A DNA stretch of 64,000 nt from Mediterraneibacter agrestimuris. GTDB taxonomy: Bacteria > Bacillota > Clostridia > Lachnospirales > Lachnospiraceae. This document shows, in pieces, positions 15,245-24,163 of the stretch. The first letter of the stretch is position 1; each line of letters begins with the position of its first letter. A program made the translations under genes and the position numbers. The stretch covers positions 1-64,000 of the forward strand of contig NZ_CALPDG010000019.1 of the NCBI RefSeq assembly GCF_943193195.1. The letters are read 5' to 3'. The notes below the pieces were generated by a model. It made no database searches and was not told the DNA's origin. It worked only from the letters and a program-made list of their open reading frames with translations.

Positions 15245-15886
15245 TTACGCCGCTTTCTGCTGATGTCTCTGTGTTACATTACCATCATTGAACGGATGAA
15301 TACATAAAAAATCATTAATAAATATCAGAATCAACACGAGCGGATCAATCACCCAGGAATCAATCACTTGGTTAAGGCTTTCGCAAATTTCTTCTATTGC
15401 TTCCGGGGTTTCATACGGAGCCATCGGCGTAAAGCGAACAATCTGAGTTCCATCCGCTCTGGTTTCCGCAATTACATTCTGTGTATTTTTATATCTTCCA
15501 CCAATAGCCTTTTCTGAGTATTTATATAAGTCTCTGTGTAATTGCAAAATATAAGAGGAACGAATTGGTATATACTCATAGCTTTCATGAATGGTATTCA
15601 GCACATCACGGTATCCCATAATTTCTTCCTCATCCCTGTTTCTAGGAGTAGTTTTTTCCATACACAATTGCTGCACTCTCGTGCTTGTTGTCACAATCCC
15701 CTCAATTTTATTGGATGCCTCTGTACTTTGAATCTTGGCAATTTTAATTAATTTATCTAATGCAGCTGGCTTTTGCTTCAAATATAATTCCTGACGTCCC
15801 TTATATTCATGTATCTGTGCTACTAAACCAAGAATCTCTGAATCCCAGTGGTAATTCTTTAATGCACTATAATCAAATACTCTCAT
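15245..15886 (-). pseudogene. Fic-family protein truncated by ICE integration
   Basis: 213 codons. The N-terminal Fic_N region carries an inhibitory-type motif, SNKIEG (S-x-x-x-E-G), near residue 60. The Fic core follows, up to IHPFNDGN, where the active-site motif HPFxxGNGR should continue. After GN the frame turns into VTQRHQQKAA and stops. The point of divergence is taken as the ICE edge. Without the GNGR arginine and the following helices, AMP transfer is not expected. The gene is AT-rich, unlike the ICE. The rest of fic may lie at the far side of the ICE outside the window. Confidence 0.8.
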
Positions 15887-15905
15887 TCGCCTACCCCCTA
15901 TCTAT

Positions 15906-16007
15906 TTCGCCTAATTATATGCTCTTTTTAGGCGAAAGTCAATTTATTAGGTGTGTTTTTCTCCTAATTTAGTATTGTTTTAGGCGATTCTATAATATTT
16001 TAGGCGT
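15906..16007. promoter_or_regulatory. Cluster of TTTTAGGCGA boxes upstream of fic
   Basis: An inverted pair, TTCGCCTAATT (15906-15916) and TTTTTAGGCGAA (15925-15936), is followed by direct copies TTTTAGGCGA at 15978-15987 and TTTTAGGCGT at 15998-16007, exactly 20 bp apart. Weaker versions lie between them. The stretch is otherwise AT-rich and free of genes up to 16060. It is probably an operator array for a regulator of fic. Confidence 0.55.
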
Positions 16008-16060
16008 ATACTACATATTTATATTTTGATTTAAGCCTTCCCCTTTTCCCCCAATTATAT

Positions 16061-16261
16061 TTAAATAAACAAAATACCTCTCTCATCATAAACCGAAGCA
16101 CTAACATCATTTCCACATCGGATTGACCTGTCCAGCCACACGATGGTTGCAATAGCACCGTCAATCTTCTCTGTAGATTTTTCTTTATCTACCTTAATAT
16201 TTCCCACCGGATCATTACGGATATAAATGTTATCTATCATCCAACGTAGAATCGTATTCAT
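16061..16261 (-). pseudogene. Phage terminase large subunit, C-terminal remnant
   Basis: 66 codons read like the extreme C-terminus of a terminase large subunit: LRWMIDNIYIRNDPVGNIK, then EKIDGAIATIVWLDRSIRCG and ASVYDERG. A full terminase is over 500 residues, so this is only the tail and has no plausible start signal. It marks a decayed prophage at this locus. Confidence 0.8.
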
Positions 16262-16334
16262 AAAGACTCTCTGTCTCTTTCCATCTTCGCAATATTAATC
16301 TATCTGTTTCCAAAACCATCTAATTAACCTCATT

Positions 16335-16661
16335 TCATACTACTAAGTCATAGCTTTCCGCAATCATTCTCTGAATCTCTTGTGTTGGTATCGTTCCATC
16401 AAGAATCACTGTATTCCAGTAATTCTTATTTTGATGATACCCAGGCAACACAGAAGCATATGCATTTCTCCAAAAATCACGCCACTCCGGATCAACTTTT
16501 ATATTGATGCATAGTTGTCCATTTCTTTCATAAGTCCACAGAAAAGCTTTTTTATTTTTACGAAGTCTTACTAAAATCCAATTGGAATCATGAAATGGTG
16601 CATCTTGATATGTATTCGGAAATGAAAGACCGTAATCTAATACTTCTTTTCTTGTTTTCAT
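16335..16661 (-). CDS. MmcQ/YjbR family protein
   Basis: 108 aa. The order TRKEVLDYGLSFPNTYQDAP, then WILVRLRKNKKAFLW, then a CINIKVDPEWRDFWR block and a final VILDGTIPTQEIQRMI is typical of the YjbR double-wing fold, which may bind DNA. An AGGTCATAGTGT site precedes the ATG. It is a single gene, followed by the terminase remnant. Confidence 0.88.
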   Translation of the reverse strand: MKTRKEVLDYGLSFPNTYQDAPFHDSNWILVRLRKNKKAFLWTYERNGQLCINIKVDPEWRDFWRNAYASVLPGYHQNKNYWNTVILDGTIPTQEIQRMIAESYDLVV

Positions 16662-16732
16662 ACACTATGACCTCCAGATTCTAAATCTGAATCAATTATA
16701 CTATCTTTTTCGTTTCCAAACAATTCCAAACA

Positions 16733-16770
16733 CAAAAATAACGCCCAAGGATCCTTCCAATCCCTGAGCG
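16733..16770 (-). terminator. Intrinsic terminator
   Basis: On the minus strand CGCTCAGGGAT pairs with ATCCTTGGGCG (two wobbles) and is followed by TTATTTTTG. It ends the unit containing the YciI-like gene and the hydrolase remnant. Confidence 0.7.
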
Positions 16771-16912
16771 TCTGCTGCTAGTTTCAAACTACTTTAAACC
16801 TATTCTGCTTGTTACCTTCCTCATTATTTGTAAGATTGGAATAGTCTTCTTCTGCTATACTATGTATCGAATATCCAAATTCAATCAGCTCTTTATATGG
16901 GAAAGGATAAAA

Positions 16913-17092
16913 TTAACACTGTTCTATCGCTGTGAGATATTTTACTCCCCCACATCCCAGTATTAATACAAACTGAGGATATTTCGGCAGGATATTTTCC
17001 TCTAAAGCCTTCCTGCCTTGCTCAGGCGGAATCTGAAAGATCAACGGAGGTATGGAACTTTGATTGCAGACTGTTTCTGTTGCTGGTTCCAA
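16913..17092 (-). pseudogene. Remnant resembling an alpha/beta hydrolase N-terminus
   Basis: A 59-codon frame reads LEPATETVCNQSSIPPLIFQ, then IPPEQGRKALEENI, resembling the opening of some alpha/beta hydrolases. It then changes to LILGCGGVKYLTAIEQC and stops. There is no clear ribosome site. The rest of 16662-17133 holds only the terminator and no other frame that I trust. Confidence 0.4.
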
Positions 17093-17133
17093 CAGAACGC
17101 ATCTGTTTCATATCTCACTCTTCTTTTCTGTAA

Positions 17134-17433
17134 TTACAGCAAGTAATTATTTTCCCGGTTTGCAATCTGTAAACCGATTAATTTATAGGTTGCATATCCT
17201 CCCATGACCAACGGCTCTGATTTGCAAATTTCTTCTGCTTCTTCACGGCTTTCTGTTTTTAGGATATACATACCTGCCATCCCTGGATAACCTTTAAAGA
17301 CACCGCAGATTTCCAGCTTTCCTTCATCATCCAGCCTTCTTATGTTTTCAACGTGTTCCATAACTACTTGTTTTGTCATTTTATTATAGGTCTTGCTTTT
17401 CTCAATCATCATCATGTACATCAATTTTTCCAT
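17134..17433 (-). CDS. YciI-like (YCII-related) protein
   Basis: 99 aa. A ferredoxin-like pattern with VMEHVENIRRLDDEGKLEIC, GVFKGYPGMAGMYIL and EEAEEICKSEPLVMGGYATY is typical of YCII domains. These are small dimeric barrels whose enzymatic role is mostly unknown. The gene starts 7 bp after the stop of the AIM24-like gene and is probably co-transcribed. Confidence 0.85.
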   Translation of the reverse strand: MEKLMYMMMIEKSKTYNKMTKQVVMEHVENIRRLDDEGKLEICGVFKGYPGMAGMYILKTESREEAEEICKSEPLVMGGYATYKLIGLQIANRENNYLL

Positions 17434-17440
17434 ATGAGTT

Positions 17441-18118
17441 TCAATTCCCTCCTGTTACAATGTAGGGCTGAATTGCGGCAGCCACACCAGAGACAGGCAT
17501 AGTCTGGAGCCAGATTTTTCCCGGTCCGGTCAAAACGGTATTGAAAAAACCTTCGCCGCCCAGAAATTTATTTTTCAGTCCCTTTACCTGTTGGATATCG
17601 AGAGAAACTCCACTCTCGAATCCCAGTACATTGCCGGTATCCACAATCATTTTCTCTCCTGCCTGCAAGGTATATTCCACCAGTTCCCCGTCTACCTCAA
17701 TGAAAGCAACACCATGTCCAGACAGCCTCTGCATAATAAAGCCCTCTCCGCCAAAGAAACCAGCACCCGCTTTTTTATTGAAGTGGATGGATAACTGTAC
17801 GCCAATCTCTGAGGCAAGAAATGCAGTTTTTTGCAGAATGTACTCTCTGCCCGGAGCAATCTCCAGAGGCATAATCTTTCCGACAAAACTAGATCCAAAT
17901 GCAATCATGCCAGGACCATTGGCCGTGTAAATATTCTGGAACATACTTTCACCGGAAATGGCTTTTGAAAACATTTTGCCCAATCCACCGCCAGAGGTCT
18001 GCATCTCTATATTGGAACTCATCCAAACCATAGAGCCTTTTTCGGTAATCATTTTCTCCTTGTTCTCCAACTGGCAGACAACAACCGGGAAATTACCGCC
18101 TTTCAATTCATACTGCAT
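17441..18118 (-). CDS. AIM24/TIGR00266 family protein
   Basis: 225 aa. Gly-rich beta-strand repeats are typical of the family: KGSMVWMSSNIEM, GFFGGEGFIMQRLSGHG, FIEVDGELVEYTLQAGEKM and FLGGEGFFNTVLTGPGKIW. The fold is a tryptophan-RNA-binding-attenuator-like barrel, and the function is unknown in bacteria. No signal peptide or membrane segment is present. ATG follows an AAAGGATTGATTTTTC region. It is operonic with the YciI-like gene. Confidence 0.9.
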   Translation of the reverse strand: MQYELKGGNFPVVVCQLENKEKMITEKGSMVWMSSNIEMQTSGGGLGKMFSKAISGESMFQNIYTANGPGMIAFGSSFVGKIMPLEIAPGREYILQKTAFLASEIGVQLSIHFNKKAGAGFFGGEGFIMQRLSGHGVAFIEVDGELVEYTLQAGEKMIVDTGNVLGFESGVSLDIQQVKGLKNKFLGGEGFFNTVLTGPGKIWLQTMPVSGVAAAIQPYIVTGGN

Positions 18119-18255
18119 GAAAAATCAATCCTTTCTGTTTTGAAATTGCAAGGGATTGTCCCTTGCCATTTTAGCACGATTATGTACCATCTAAAAAAAA
18201 TTATATTCACTTTATTATTAAATTGCAATACAAACCGTAAATTTGAATGAACTAT

Positions 18256-18404
18256 CATTAACAGTTCAGCCTTTCAGCTGCACTGTTAATGAATCCGCCC
18301 TATTTTAAGTTCACCTGCGGTGAAAGGGCGGATTCTATTTTCCCATCACGCATTTTTACGGAGTTTGCAGCAAGTGCAAACTCCTATACTGAACTGTTAC
18401 AACT
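18256..18404. repeat. Composite palindromic repeat, copy 1
   Basis: Module A (18291-18335) has an 11 bp stem, GAATCCGCCCT against AGGGCGGATTC, enclosing a second stem TTCACC/GGTGAA. Module B (18360-18384) is GGAGTTTGCA with TGCAAACTCC, followed by GAACTGTTACAAC. Both modules recur at 51918-52131, and module A recurs at 54450-54492. The copy fills the roughly 300 bp gene-free gap between the AIM24-like start and the DUF1848 stop. Confidence 0.85.
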
Positions 18405-18419
18405 ATCAGCACAACATTA

Positions 18420-19361
18420 TTAAAAATCAAAAAGAGTCATCTGATATTCTTTGCAAGAAGTCACTTTTCGTTCCTTTATCACATCATTTGCTCCAATTTC
18501 CCCAAAAAGAAGCGGTGATGCCGGATTATGAATCTGTGTATTTTTTATGACAGTTCTCTGACTGTAATTTGCATAACAATACAAACACCCATTTTTACAA
18601 GTATTATAGGTTCCAATATCTATACTGGCAGCACAACCGCATTTTGTTCGTTGATTTGAATCTTTGTCTATAGCTAATTTGCATTTTCCAATCCGTTCAA
18701 ATCTCCTTCTATCGATACATTGAGCATGAGAAATTCCTAATTTATCAAATTCTAACGCTTCGGCACAAGTATCTATATAAAACCCCCGCTCTTTCGCAAT
18801 ATCTGAAAATCTCTGCATAATTTCAAATTGTTGTGCTCTTGTCTCTTGCTGAATTTTCAGAGGTTGTGTATTTCGTACGGTATTTCGATATAAGTCAAGA
18901 AAACTAATGGTACATTTTTCAGTATAATCACCAAGTTTTTCTGCTAATACCTTAAAATATCTGCAGTGATATTCCATGGTATACCTATCATTGAAAAAAA
19001 TAGGATCGTACCTCCATATTACCTTCTCACGTCCTATCATTTGCGATAGCTTTTGAAATGCAGGTATAATAATATGATTCTTTGATGGAATATGAGGTTC
19101 CACATCTTTGTCATATGCATTCAAAGTAAATTGAAAATAGCAATTATACCTATCCAGTTCAGAAAGACGTCCCAGCATTGGTACAGGATTTTTAGTCCAA
19201 AAAACAATTCCATCAACAACATCAGGAGATAAATTTATTCTGCTGATTTGATACATATTCATAGGATTTCTTACTAAAACATATTCTTCTTTAAGTCTGT
19301 TAAACAGCCATTCAGAATAGTATGTGGGAATATCTGTCCTTCGGCTTGCGCTTATTATCAT
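18420..19361 (-). CDS. DUF1848 family protein
   Basis: 313 aa. It begins MIISASRRTDIPTYYSEW and includes FWTKNPVPML and VIWRYDPIFF, both hallmarks of DUF1848. The C-terminal cysteine cluster CGCAASIDIGTYNTC then CLYCYAN suggests an iron-sulfur site, and the family looks related to radical-SAM/spore-photoproduct-lyase-like folds. Substrate and role are unknown. It is a single gene, followed by repeat copy 1. Confidence 0.9.
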   Translation of the reverse strand: MIISASRRTDIPTYYSEWLFNRLKEEYVLVRNPMNMYQISRINLSPDVVDGIVFWTKNPVPMLGRLSELDRYNCYFQFTLNAYDKDVEPHIPSKNHIIIPAFQKLSQMIGREKVIWRYDPIFFNDRYTMEYHCRYFKVLAEKLGDYTEKCTISFLDLYRNTVRNTQPLKIQQETRAQQFEIMQRFSDIAKERGFYIDTCAEALEFDKLGISHAQCIDRRRFERIGKCKLAIDKDSNQRTKCGCAASIDIGTYNTCKNGCLYCYANYSQRTVIKNTQIHNPASPLLFGEIGANDVIKERKVTSCKEYQMTLFDF

Positions 19362-19434
19362 TCTCCCACCCCTTTTTTATTTTCATCTGCTCACTTGTAC
19401 AAATTTAGCAGTCATGACGGCAAAAAGAATTTTT

Positions 19435-19761
19435 TCAAAATAAAAACTGTACGAGCAGCATATAACAGACAGTTCCCCCCGCAATGGACAACAACATCTG
19501 TCTCTTCCATAAATGCAGTACAACTACAACTGTAATTGCGACTGCCTCTGGAATCCCATGCATTCCGGTAAAGATACTGACATTTTTCAGACAGTAAATC
19601 ACCAGCATCCCAAAGATTGCTCCCGGCAGTACCTTCCCCAGGTACTGTACATATTTCGGAGTTGGTTTTCCCGCTGGAAATACAATGAATGGAAAGAAAC
19701 GTGTAATCATTGTTCCCAATACCACTGCCCCAACCGTTATAATCTGTTGTGCCAATGTCAT
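19435..19761 (-). CDS. azlD: AzlD-family branched-chain amino acid exporter subunit
   Basis: 108 aa with four hydrophobic segments and the family start [30 protein letters not shown]. It is the small partner of AzlC. Its ATG overlaps the azlC stop by four bases. The pair exports branched-chain amino acids and analogues in known cases; the substrate here is inferred. Confidence 0.92.
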   Translation of the reverse strand: MTLAQQIITVGAVVLGTMITRFFPFIVFPAGKPTPKYVQYLGKVLPGAIFGMLVIYCLKNVSIFTGMHGIPEAVAITVVVVLHLWKRQMLLSIAGGTVCYMLLVQFLF

Positions 19762-20555
19762 TGTATCTCACCATCCTTTCTACATTTCACACTGTTTTCT
19801 TCAAATGGCAGGCATACATTTTCCGTGATCCTTCCTGCCATGCCGTCAGATTCTGAATCTACTGACTTTCTTCTTATTAAGGATAAAACAATTAAAATAC
19901 TTATCATCGCCGGAATGATAAAGCTATCTGCCCCAAATACAAACAGACATATCAATGACAAGCCCAGTCCAAGCAGTTCTGAAGTGTGGTTCTTATCCTT
20001 CATCCACTGCTCCATAAAAATCACCACAAACATTGCTGTCATCACAAAATCTAATCCTTCAGTGTTAAAATGAATCAGAGAGCCGAAAATCCCTCCAAAA
20101 GTAGCTCCAAATACCCAGTAAATCTGATTCAAGAGCGTCACGGAGAACATAAACCAGCCATGATCCACATCCTTTGGCACTTCTGCTGTATAGTTGATAG
20201 AAAAACTCTCATCACACATTCCAAATATCAAATAAAACTTCTTCCAGCCCAGTTCCCGGAATTTATCCAGCATAGAAATCCCATAAAACAAATGTCTGGC
20301 ATTAATCATAAGAGTCATCATCAACGCCTGTAATGGATTGAATACTCCCAGCAAAAGATTTACTGTGATAAATTCCATTGAACCGGCAAAAATCGTCATA
20401 CTCATCAGCATCGGATACCAGAATGAAAAACCGGATACATTCATATAAATTCCATATGTCATTCCCAGAAACCAAAAGCCCGCAAAAATCGGAATTGTAT
20501 GTGGAAAAGCTGCCTTAAATGCTTTTCTGAATTGTTTTACTTTCTTTTGCTCCAT
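19758..20555 (-). CDS. azlC: AzlC-family branched-chain amino acid exporter subunit
   Basis: 265 aa. It has the AzlC signature [15 protein letters not shown] and [18 protein letters not shown], then [12 protein letters not shown], and several membrane helices. It overlaps azlD, forming the two-gene operon. The roughly 35-residue hydrophilic C-terminal tail is longer than usual. Confidence 0.93.
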   Translation of the reverse strand: MEQKKVKQFRKAFKAAFPHTIPIFAGFWFLGMTYGIYMNVSGFSFWYPMLMSMTIFAGSMEFITVNLLLGVFNPLQALMMTLMINARHLFYGISMLDKFRELGWKKFYLIFGMCDESFSINYTAEVPKDVDHGWFMFSVTLLNQIYWVFGATFGGIFGSLIHFNTEGLDFVMTAMFVVIFMEQWMKDKNHTSELLGLGLSLICLFVFGADSFIIPAMISILIVLSLIRRKSVDSESDGMAGRITENVCLPFEENSVKCRKDGEIQ

Positions 20556-20658
20556 GCTAATACCTTCTTCCGTATCTCATCTGATTTTCTCCATCACAAA
20601 ATTTACTTCATCCGCACTTCCGGTCGCCCAGACATTCATTCAATATTCCTCATCTCTC

Positions 20659-21180
20659 TTATTCAAAATTCAATTCAAACAGATCAAACAAAGGTATATG
20701 ATCGAATCCTCTCTCTAAATCCTTTGTTCCTGCATATGTAAAATTCTTTTTCTTATATAAGTTAATAGCCGGAGTATTTCCCGGAACAGCATCCAGCCGG
20801 ATCGCCTTATACCCTTCCTGCCTGGCAAATGCGATACAGATATCCAGCATATCACTTCCAATTCCTCTATGCTGAACAGACGGTTCTACAGCAAACGTAT
20901 GTATCACCATATACTCTCCGTCTTCCAATTCTTTCGTCCACTCTCCCGCAGCGTAATTTCCGCCCGGATCAGTATTTAACACGGCTGCGCCAATGATGTT
21001 TCCTTCTTCCAGAAATATATACTGTTCTCCTTTTAAAATAGATGCATTGACACTCCCCTTACAGGGATATTCTTTTGACCACATGGGATAATTGATATTT
21101 TCCAGGAGATAATTTACAACTCTTTCATAAAAACTGTACACCCGTTCAAGATATTCCTGTTTACACTTTACCAGTTCCAT
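20659..21180 (-). CDS. GNAT-family N-acetyltransferase
   Basis: 173 aa. The acetyl-CoA loop is visible as VEPSVQHRGIGSDMLDICI (Q-x-x-G-I-G), with the motif B segment AINLYKKKNFTYAG and an AAVLNTDPGGNYAAG strand before it. The substrate is unknown. It stands alone between azlC and ridA. Confidence 0.9.
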   Translation of the reverse strand: MELVKCKQEYLERVYSFYERVVNYLLENINYPMWSKEYPCKGSVNASILKGEQYIFLEEGNIIGAAVLNTDPGGNYAAGEWTKELEDGEYMVIHTFAVEPSVQHRGIGSDMLDICIAFARQEGYKAIRLDAVPGNTPAINLYKKKNFTYAGTKDLERGFDHIPLFDLFELNFE

Positions 21181-21301
21181 ATTCTCTCTTCCTTCTATTT
21201 TTTATATTAATCCATGCTCCAGACAGTAATGATAAGTTCCGGCAATTTGCCATACACAATCTTAAATATTCCAACACCTTCCACGGCGCATAGGTGTGTA
21301 A

Positions 21302-21336
21302 ATGAAAGAAATGCCCTGCGCAAAAACACAAGGCAT
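21302..21336 (-). terminator. Weak terminator after ridA
   Basis: On the minus strand ATGCCTTG pairs with CAGGGCAT (one wobble) and TTTCTTTC follows, 14 bp past the ridA stop. Confidence 0.55.
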
Positions 21337-21349
21337 CCTTTTACTTTTA

Positions 21350-21727
21350 TTACTCTGCAATTGCAATACATTCAATCTCTACAAGTCCATCCATCGGAAG
21401 CTTAGCTACCTGAACACAGCTTCTTGCCGGGAATGTCTCGCCAAAGTAAGATGCGTAAATTGCATTCACTGCAGCGAAATCAGCCAGATCTTTTACAAAT
21501 ACTGTTGTCTTTACAACGTTGCTGAAATCCATACCTGCTTCTGCAAGGATATTCTTCAGGTTTGTCAGACTTGCATGAGCCTGCGCTTCAACGCCTTCTG
21601 CAAGCTTTCCAGTCTCAGGATTAATTCCAAGCTGCCCGCTTGTGAACAATGTGTTTCCGGTCTTTACAGCCTGTACATAAGGTCCGATTGCAGCCGGTGC
21701 TGCTGTTGTGTTGATAATCTCTTTCAT
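21350..21727 (-). CDS. ridA: RidA family enamine/imine deaminase
   Basis: 125 aa from ATG 21727; the upstream ATG at 21784 would add 19 atypical residues. The family pattern is complete: PAAIGPYVQAVKTGN, LFTSGQLGINPETG, VVKTTVFVKDL, then FPARSCVQVAKLP with the catalytic Arg and a final VEIECIA. It hydrolyses reactive 2-aminoacrylate-type imines in the cytosol, protecting PLP enzymes. Confidence 0.95.
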   Translation of the reverse strand: MKEIINTTAAPAAIGPYVQAVKTGNTLFTSGQLGINPETGKLAEGVEAQAHASLTNLKNILAEAGMDFSNVVKTTVFVKDLADFAAVNAIYASYFGETFPARSCVQVAKLPMDGLVEIECIAIAE

Positions 21728-21823
21728 AATCTTCTTATCCTTTCTTTTTCTTTGATATAAATGATTCATTATAGAATGATTCATTTTCTAACATAAATAG
21801 TTTCACAAGATAATCTTTACTGT

Positions 21824-23911
21824 TTATTCAGCCACGTCTCTCATACTAAAGCTGAATCTGCCCATCTTATCCTTGCCCATACATACTACTTTCACAGTAT
21901 CGCCAAGATTCAGGACGTCCTCTACCTTGTTCACGCGCTCTTTGGAAATCTTAGAAATGTGTACCATTCCTTCTTTTCCCGGAGCAAACTCTACGAATGC
22001 GCCGAATTCTTTGATGCTGACAACCTTTCCTTCAAATACCTGTCCTGCCTCAAAATCGGTTACGATGATATGAATCAGCTTAGCAGCCTCTTCCATCTTC
22101 TCTTTGTCTGTTCCACAGATAGATACAGAGCCTTCATCATCGATATCAATCTTAACGCCTGTCTGCTCAATAATCGCATTGATGGTCTTGCCTCTCTGAC
22201 CAACTACATCGCCGATCTTCTGAGGATCGATCTGCATCTGGATAATCTTCGGAGCAAACTCTCCTACTTCCGGTCTAGGCTCAGCGATAGCCTTATTCAT
22301 AACCTCATCCAGGATATATGTTCTTGCCTTCTTTGTAGCGGCGATTGCCTCTTCAACGATCGGTCTTGTCAATCCGTGAATTTTAATATCCATCTGGATC
22401 GCTGTAATACCCTTGTGAGTACCTGCCACCTTAAAGTCCATATCTCCAAAGAAATCTTCCAGTCCTTGAATATCTGTCAGTACCAGATAATCATCATCTG
22501 TATCACCTGTCACCAGACCAGCAGAAATACCTGCTACAGCAGCCTTGATCGGAACACCTGCTGTCATCAGTGACATACTGGATGCACACACACTTGCCTG
22601 AGAAGTAGAACCATTGGATTCAAATGTCTCAGATACAGTACGGATCGCATATGGGAATTCAGCTTCGCTGGGAAGGACTGGAACCAATGCTCTCTCTGCC
22701 AGCGCTCCATGTCCGATCTCACGGCGTCCTGGTCCTCTGGACGGCTTTGTCTCACCTACAGAGTAAGACGGGAAATTGTAGTGATGCATATATCTCTTAG
22801 AAGTCTCTGCCTCATCAAGACCATCCAGCCGCTGCGCCTCAGAAAGCGGGGCTAATGTTGTAATTGTACAAATCTGTGTCTGTCCTCTTGTGAACATAGC
22901 AGAGCCGTGTACTCTCGGAATCAGATCCGTTTCGGCAGCCAGCGGACGGATCTGGTCGATCGCGCGTCCGTCCGGACGCTTATGGTCTTTTAAAATCATC
23001 TTTCTGACTGTCTTCTTCTGATACTGGTAAACAGCTTCGCCAAGAACAGAGAGCCATTCTTCATTTTCTGTAAATGCTTCTTCTAACTTTGCTGTGATCG
23101 CGCGGATGTTCTCTTCTCTTACCTGCTTTTCATCTGTGAAGACTGCCGCTTCCATCTCTGCCGGCGGTACGATTTCTTTAATCGCTGCAAAAAGCTCCTC
23201 CGGAACCGCACAGCTTGCATACTCATGCTTCGGCTTCCCACACTCTGCAACGATTGTCTCAATAAATGCAATTACCTTCTGGTTCAACTCATGTGCTGCA
23301 TAAATAGCTTCGATCATCTGAGCCTCCGGAACTTCATTCGCTCCGGCTTCGATCATGATCACTTTCTCTTTTGTAGAAGCAACTGTCAATGCAAGATCAG
23401 AAACTGTCTTCTGGTCTGCTGTCGGGTTGAATACAAATTCTCCGTCAACCAGTCCCACCTGTGTAGTAGAAATCGGTCCGTCAAACGGAATGTCGGAAAT
23501 ACTTGTCGCAATTGCCGCGCCCAGCATAGCTGTCAGCTCCGGACTGCAATTCTGGTCTACAGACATTACAAGGTTCTCTAATGTTACATCATTTCTGTAA
23601 TCCTTCGGGAACAGCGGACGCATCGGCCGGTCGATCACACGGCATGTCAAAACAGCATTCTCGGAAGCCTTACCTTCTCTTTTATTGAATCCTCCCGGAA
23701 TCTTGCCTACTGCATACATTCTCTCGTTATACTCTACACTTAATGGGAAGAAATCAATTCCATCTCTCGGCTTATCAGAAGCAGTCGCTGTACACAATAC
23801 AGTTGTATCGCCATAGTGCATCAATACTGCGCCGTTTGCCTGCTTTCCCACACGGTCAACGTCAACCCGCAGCGTTCTGCCTGCCAGTTCCATCTCATAC
23901 ATTTTAAACAT
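21824..23911 (-). CDS. pnp: Polyribonucleotide nucleotidyltransferase (PNPase)
   Basis: About 695 aa from ATG 23911, chosen for AAAGGAG 7 bases upstream; a longer frame to 24055 runs through a leader hairpin. Two RNase PH domains (about 10-210 and 310-540) flank a helical domain. The second PH domain has GDTDDDYLVLTDIQG and DFKVAGTHKGITAIQMDIK with the catalytic Asp residues. A KH domain (IGDVVGQRGKTINAIIEQTG) and an S1 domain (VFEGKVVSIKEFGAFVEFAP) follow. It is a phosphorolytic 3' exoribonuclease in RNA turnover. It normally adjoins rpsO; here a PTS cluster lies between them. Confidence 0.97.
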   Translation of the reverse strand: MFKMYEMELAGRTLRVDVDRVGKQANGAVLMHYGDTTVLCTATASDKPRDGIDFFPLSVEYNERMYAVGKIPGGFNKREGKASENAVLTCRVIDRPMRPLFPKDYRNDVTLENLVMSVDQNCSPELTAMLGAAIATSISDIPFDGPISTTQVGLVDGEFVFNPTADQKTVSDLALTVASTKEKVIMIEAGANEVPEAQMIEAIYAAHELNQKVIAFIETIVAECGKPKHEYASCAVPEELFAAIKEIVPPAEMEAAVFTDEKQVREENIRAITAKLEEAFTENEEWLSVLGEAVYQYQKKTVRKMILKDHKRPDGRAIDQIRPLAAETDLIPRVHGSAMFTRGQTQICTITTLAPLSEAQRLDGLDEAETSKRYMHHYNFPSYSVGETKPSRGPGRREIGHGALAERALVPVLPSEAEFPYAIRTVSETFESNGSTSQASVCASSMSLMTAGVPIKAAVAGISAGLVTGDTDDDYLVLTDIQGLEDFFGDMDFKVAGTHKGITAIQMDIKIHGLTRPIVEEAIAATKKARTYILDEVMNKAIAEPRPEVGEFAPKIIQMQIDPQKIGDVVGQRGKTINAIIEQTGVKIDIDDEGSVSICGTDKEKMEEAAKLIHIIVTDFEAGQVFEGKVVSIKEFGAFVEFAPGKEGMVHISKISKERVNKVEDVLNLGDTVKVVCMGKDKMGRFSFSMRDVAE

Positions 23912-23943
23912 TATTTGCTCTCCTTTTATTTTCATACTAGATT

Positions 23944-24052
23944 GACAGGAGAGTCCGAAACTACTGAAAAAGACAATAGGTACATATAGCTTAGAGCATT
24001 GCCGCGCTGCTGTTATTGTCCTTTTCAGTGGTCTCGGGAACATCCCCCTGTC
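23944..24052 (-). promoter_or_regulatory. Long stem-loop in the pnp leader
   Basis: The leader transcript can fold CCGAGACCACTGAAAAGGAC, continuing to AATA, against the complementary arm ending CAGTAGTTTCGG. The stem is about 24 bp and nearly perfect, with an outer GACAGG/CCTGTC clamp. It ends about 33 bases before the pnp ATG. In E. coli a comparable duplex is cut by RNase III and used for PNPase autoregulation; the same role is inferred here. Confidence 0.7.
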
Positions 24053-24163
24053 CACAATCTTTTATATTATATCATAGCAAATAGGGGAACGCAAACAAAT
24101 TTTTGCTGTTCCCCTACAGTAACTGTGGATTAATTGTTGCTGTTCACACGGCACCTGTTTCTA

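Larger units (their letters stand above)
1..15285 (-). mobile_element. Right portion of a Tn1549/CTn-like ICE, probably defective
   Basis: The ICE is recognised from its gene set on the minus strand: topB, DUF3789, SLOG protein, class B sortase, replication-initiator N-terminus and small conserved ICE proteins. It continues left beyond the window. The right edge is placed near 15275-15290, where a chromosomal fic reading frame loses homology inside its HPFxxGN motif. The region is visibly GC-richer than the chromosome to its right. The ICE is damaged twice: a mobilizable element splits topB, and a deletion joins the replication gene to the sortase gene. The exact attachment site was not determined, and no integrase lies in the window. 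Confidence 0.8.

Noticed and set aside
19412-19774. 120-residue frame overlapping azlD
   Set aside because: It is a frame shadow; the azlD frame has the family motifs and membrane pattern.
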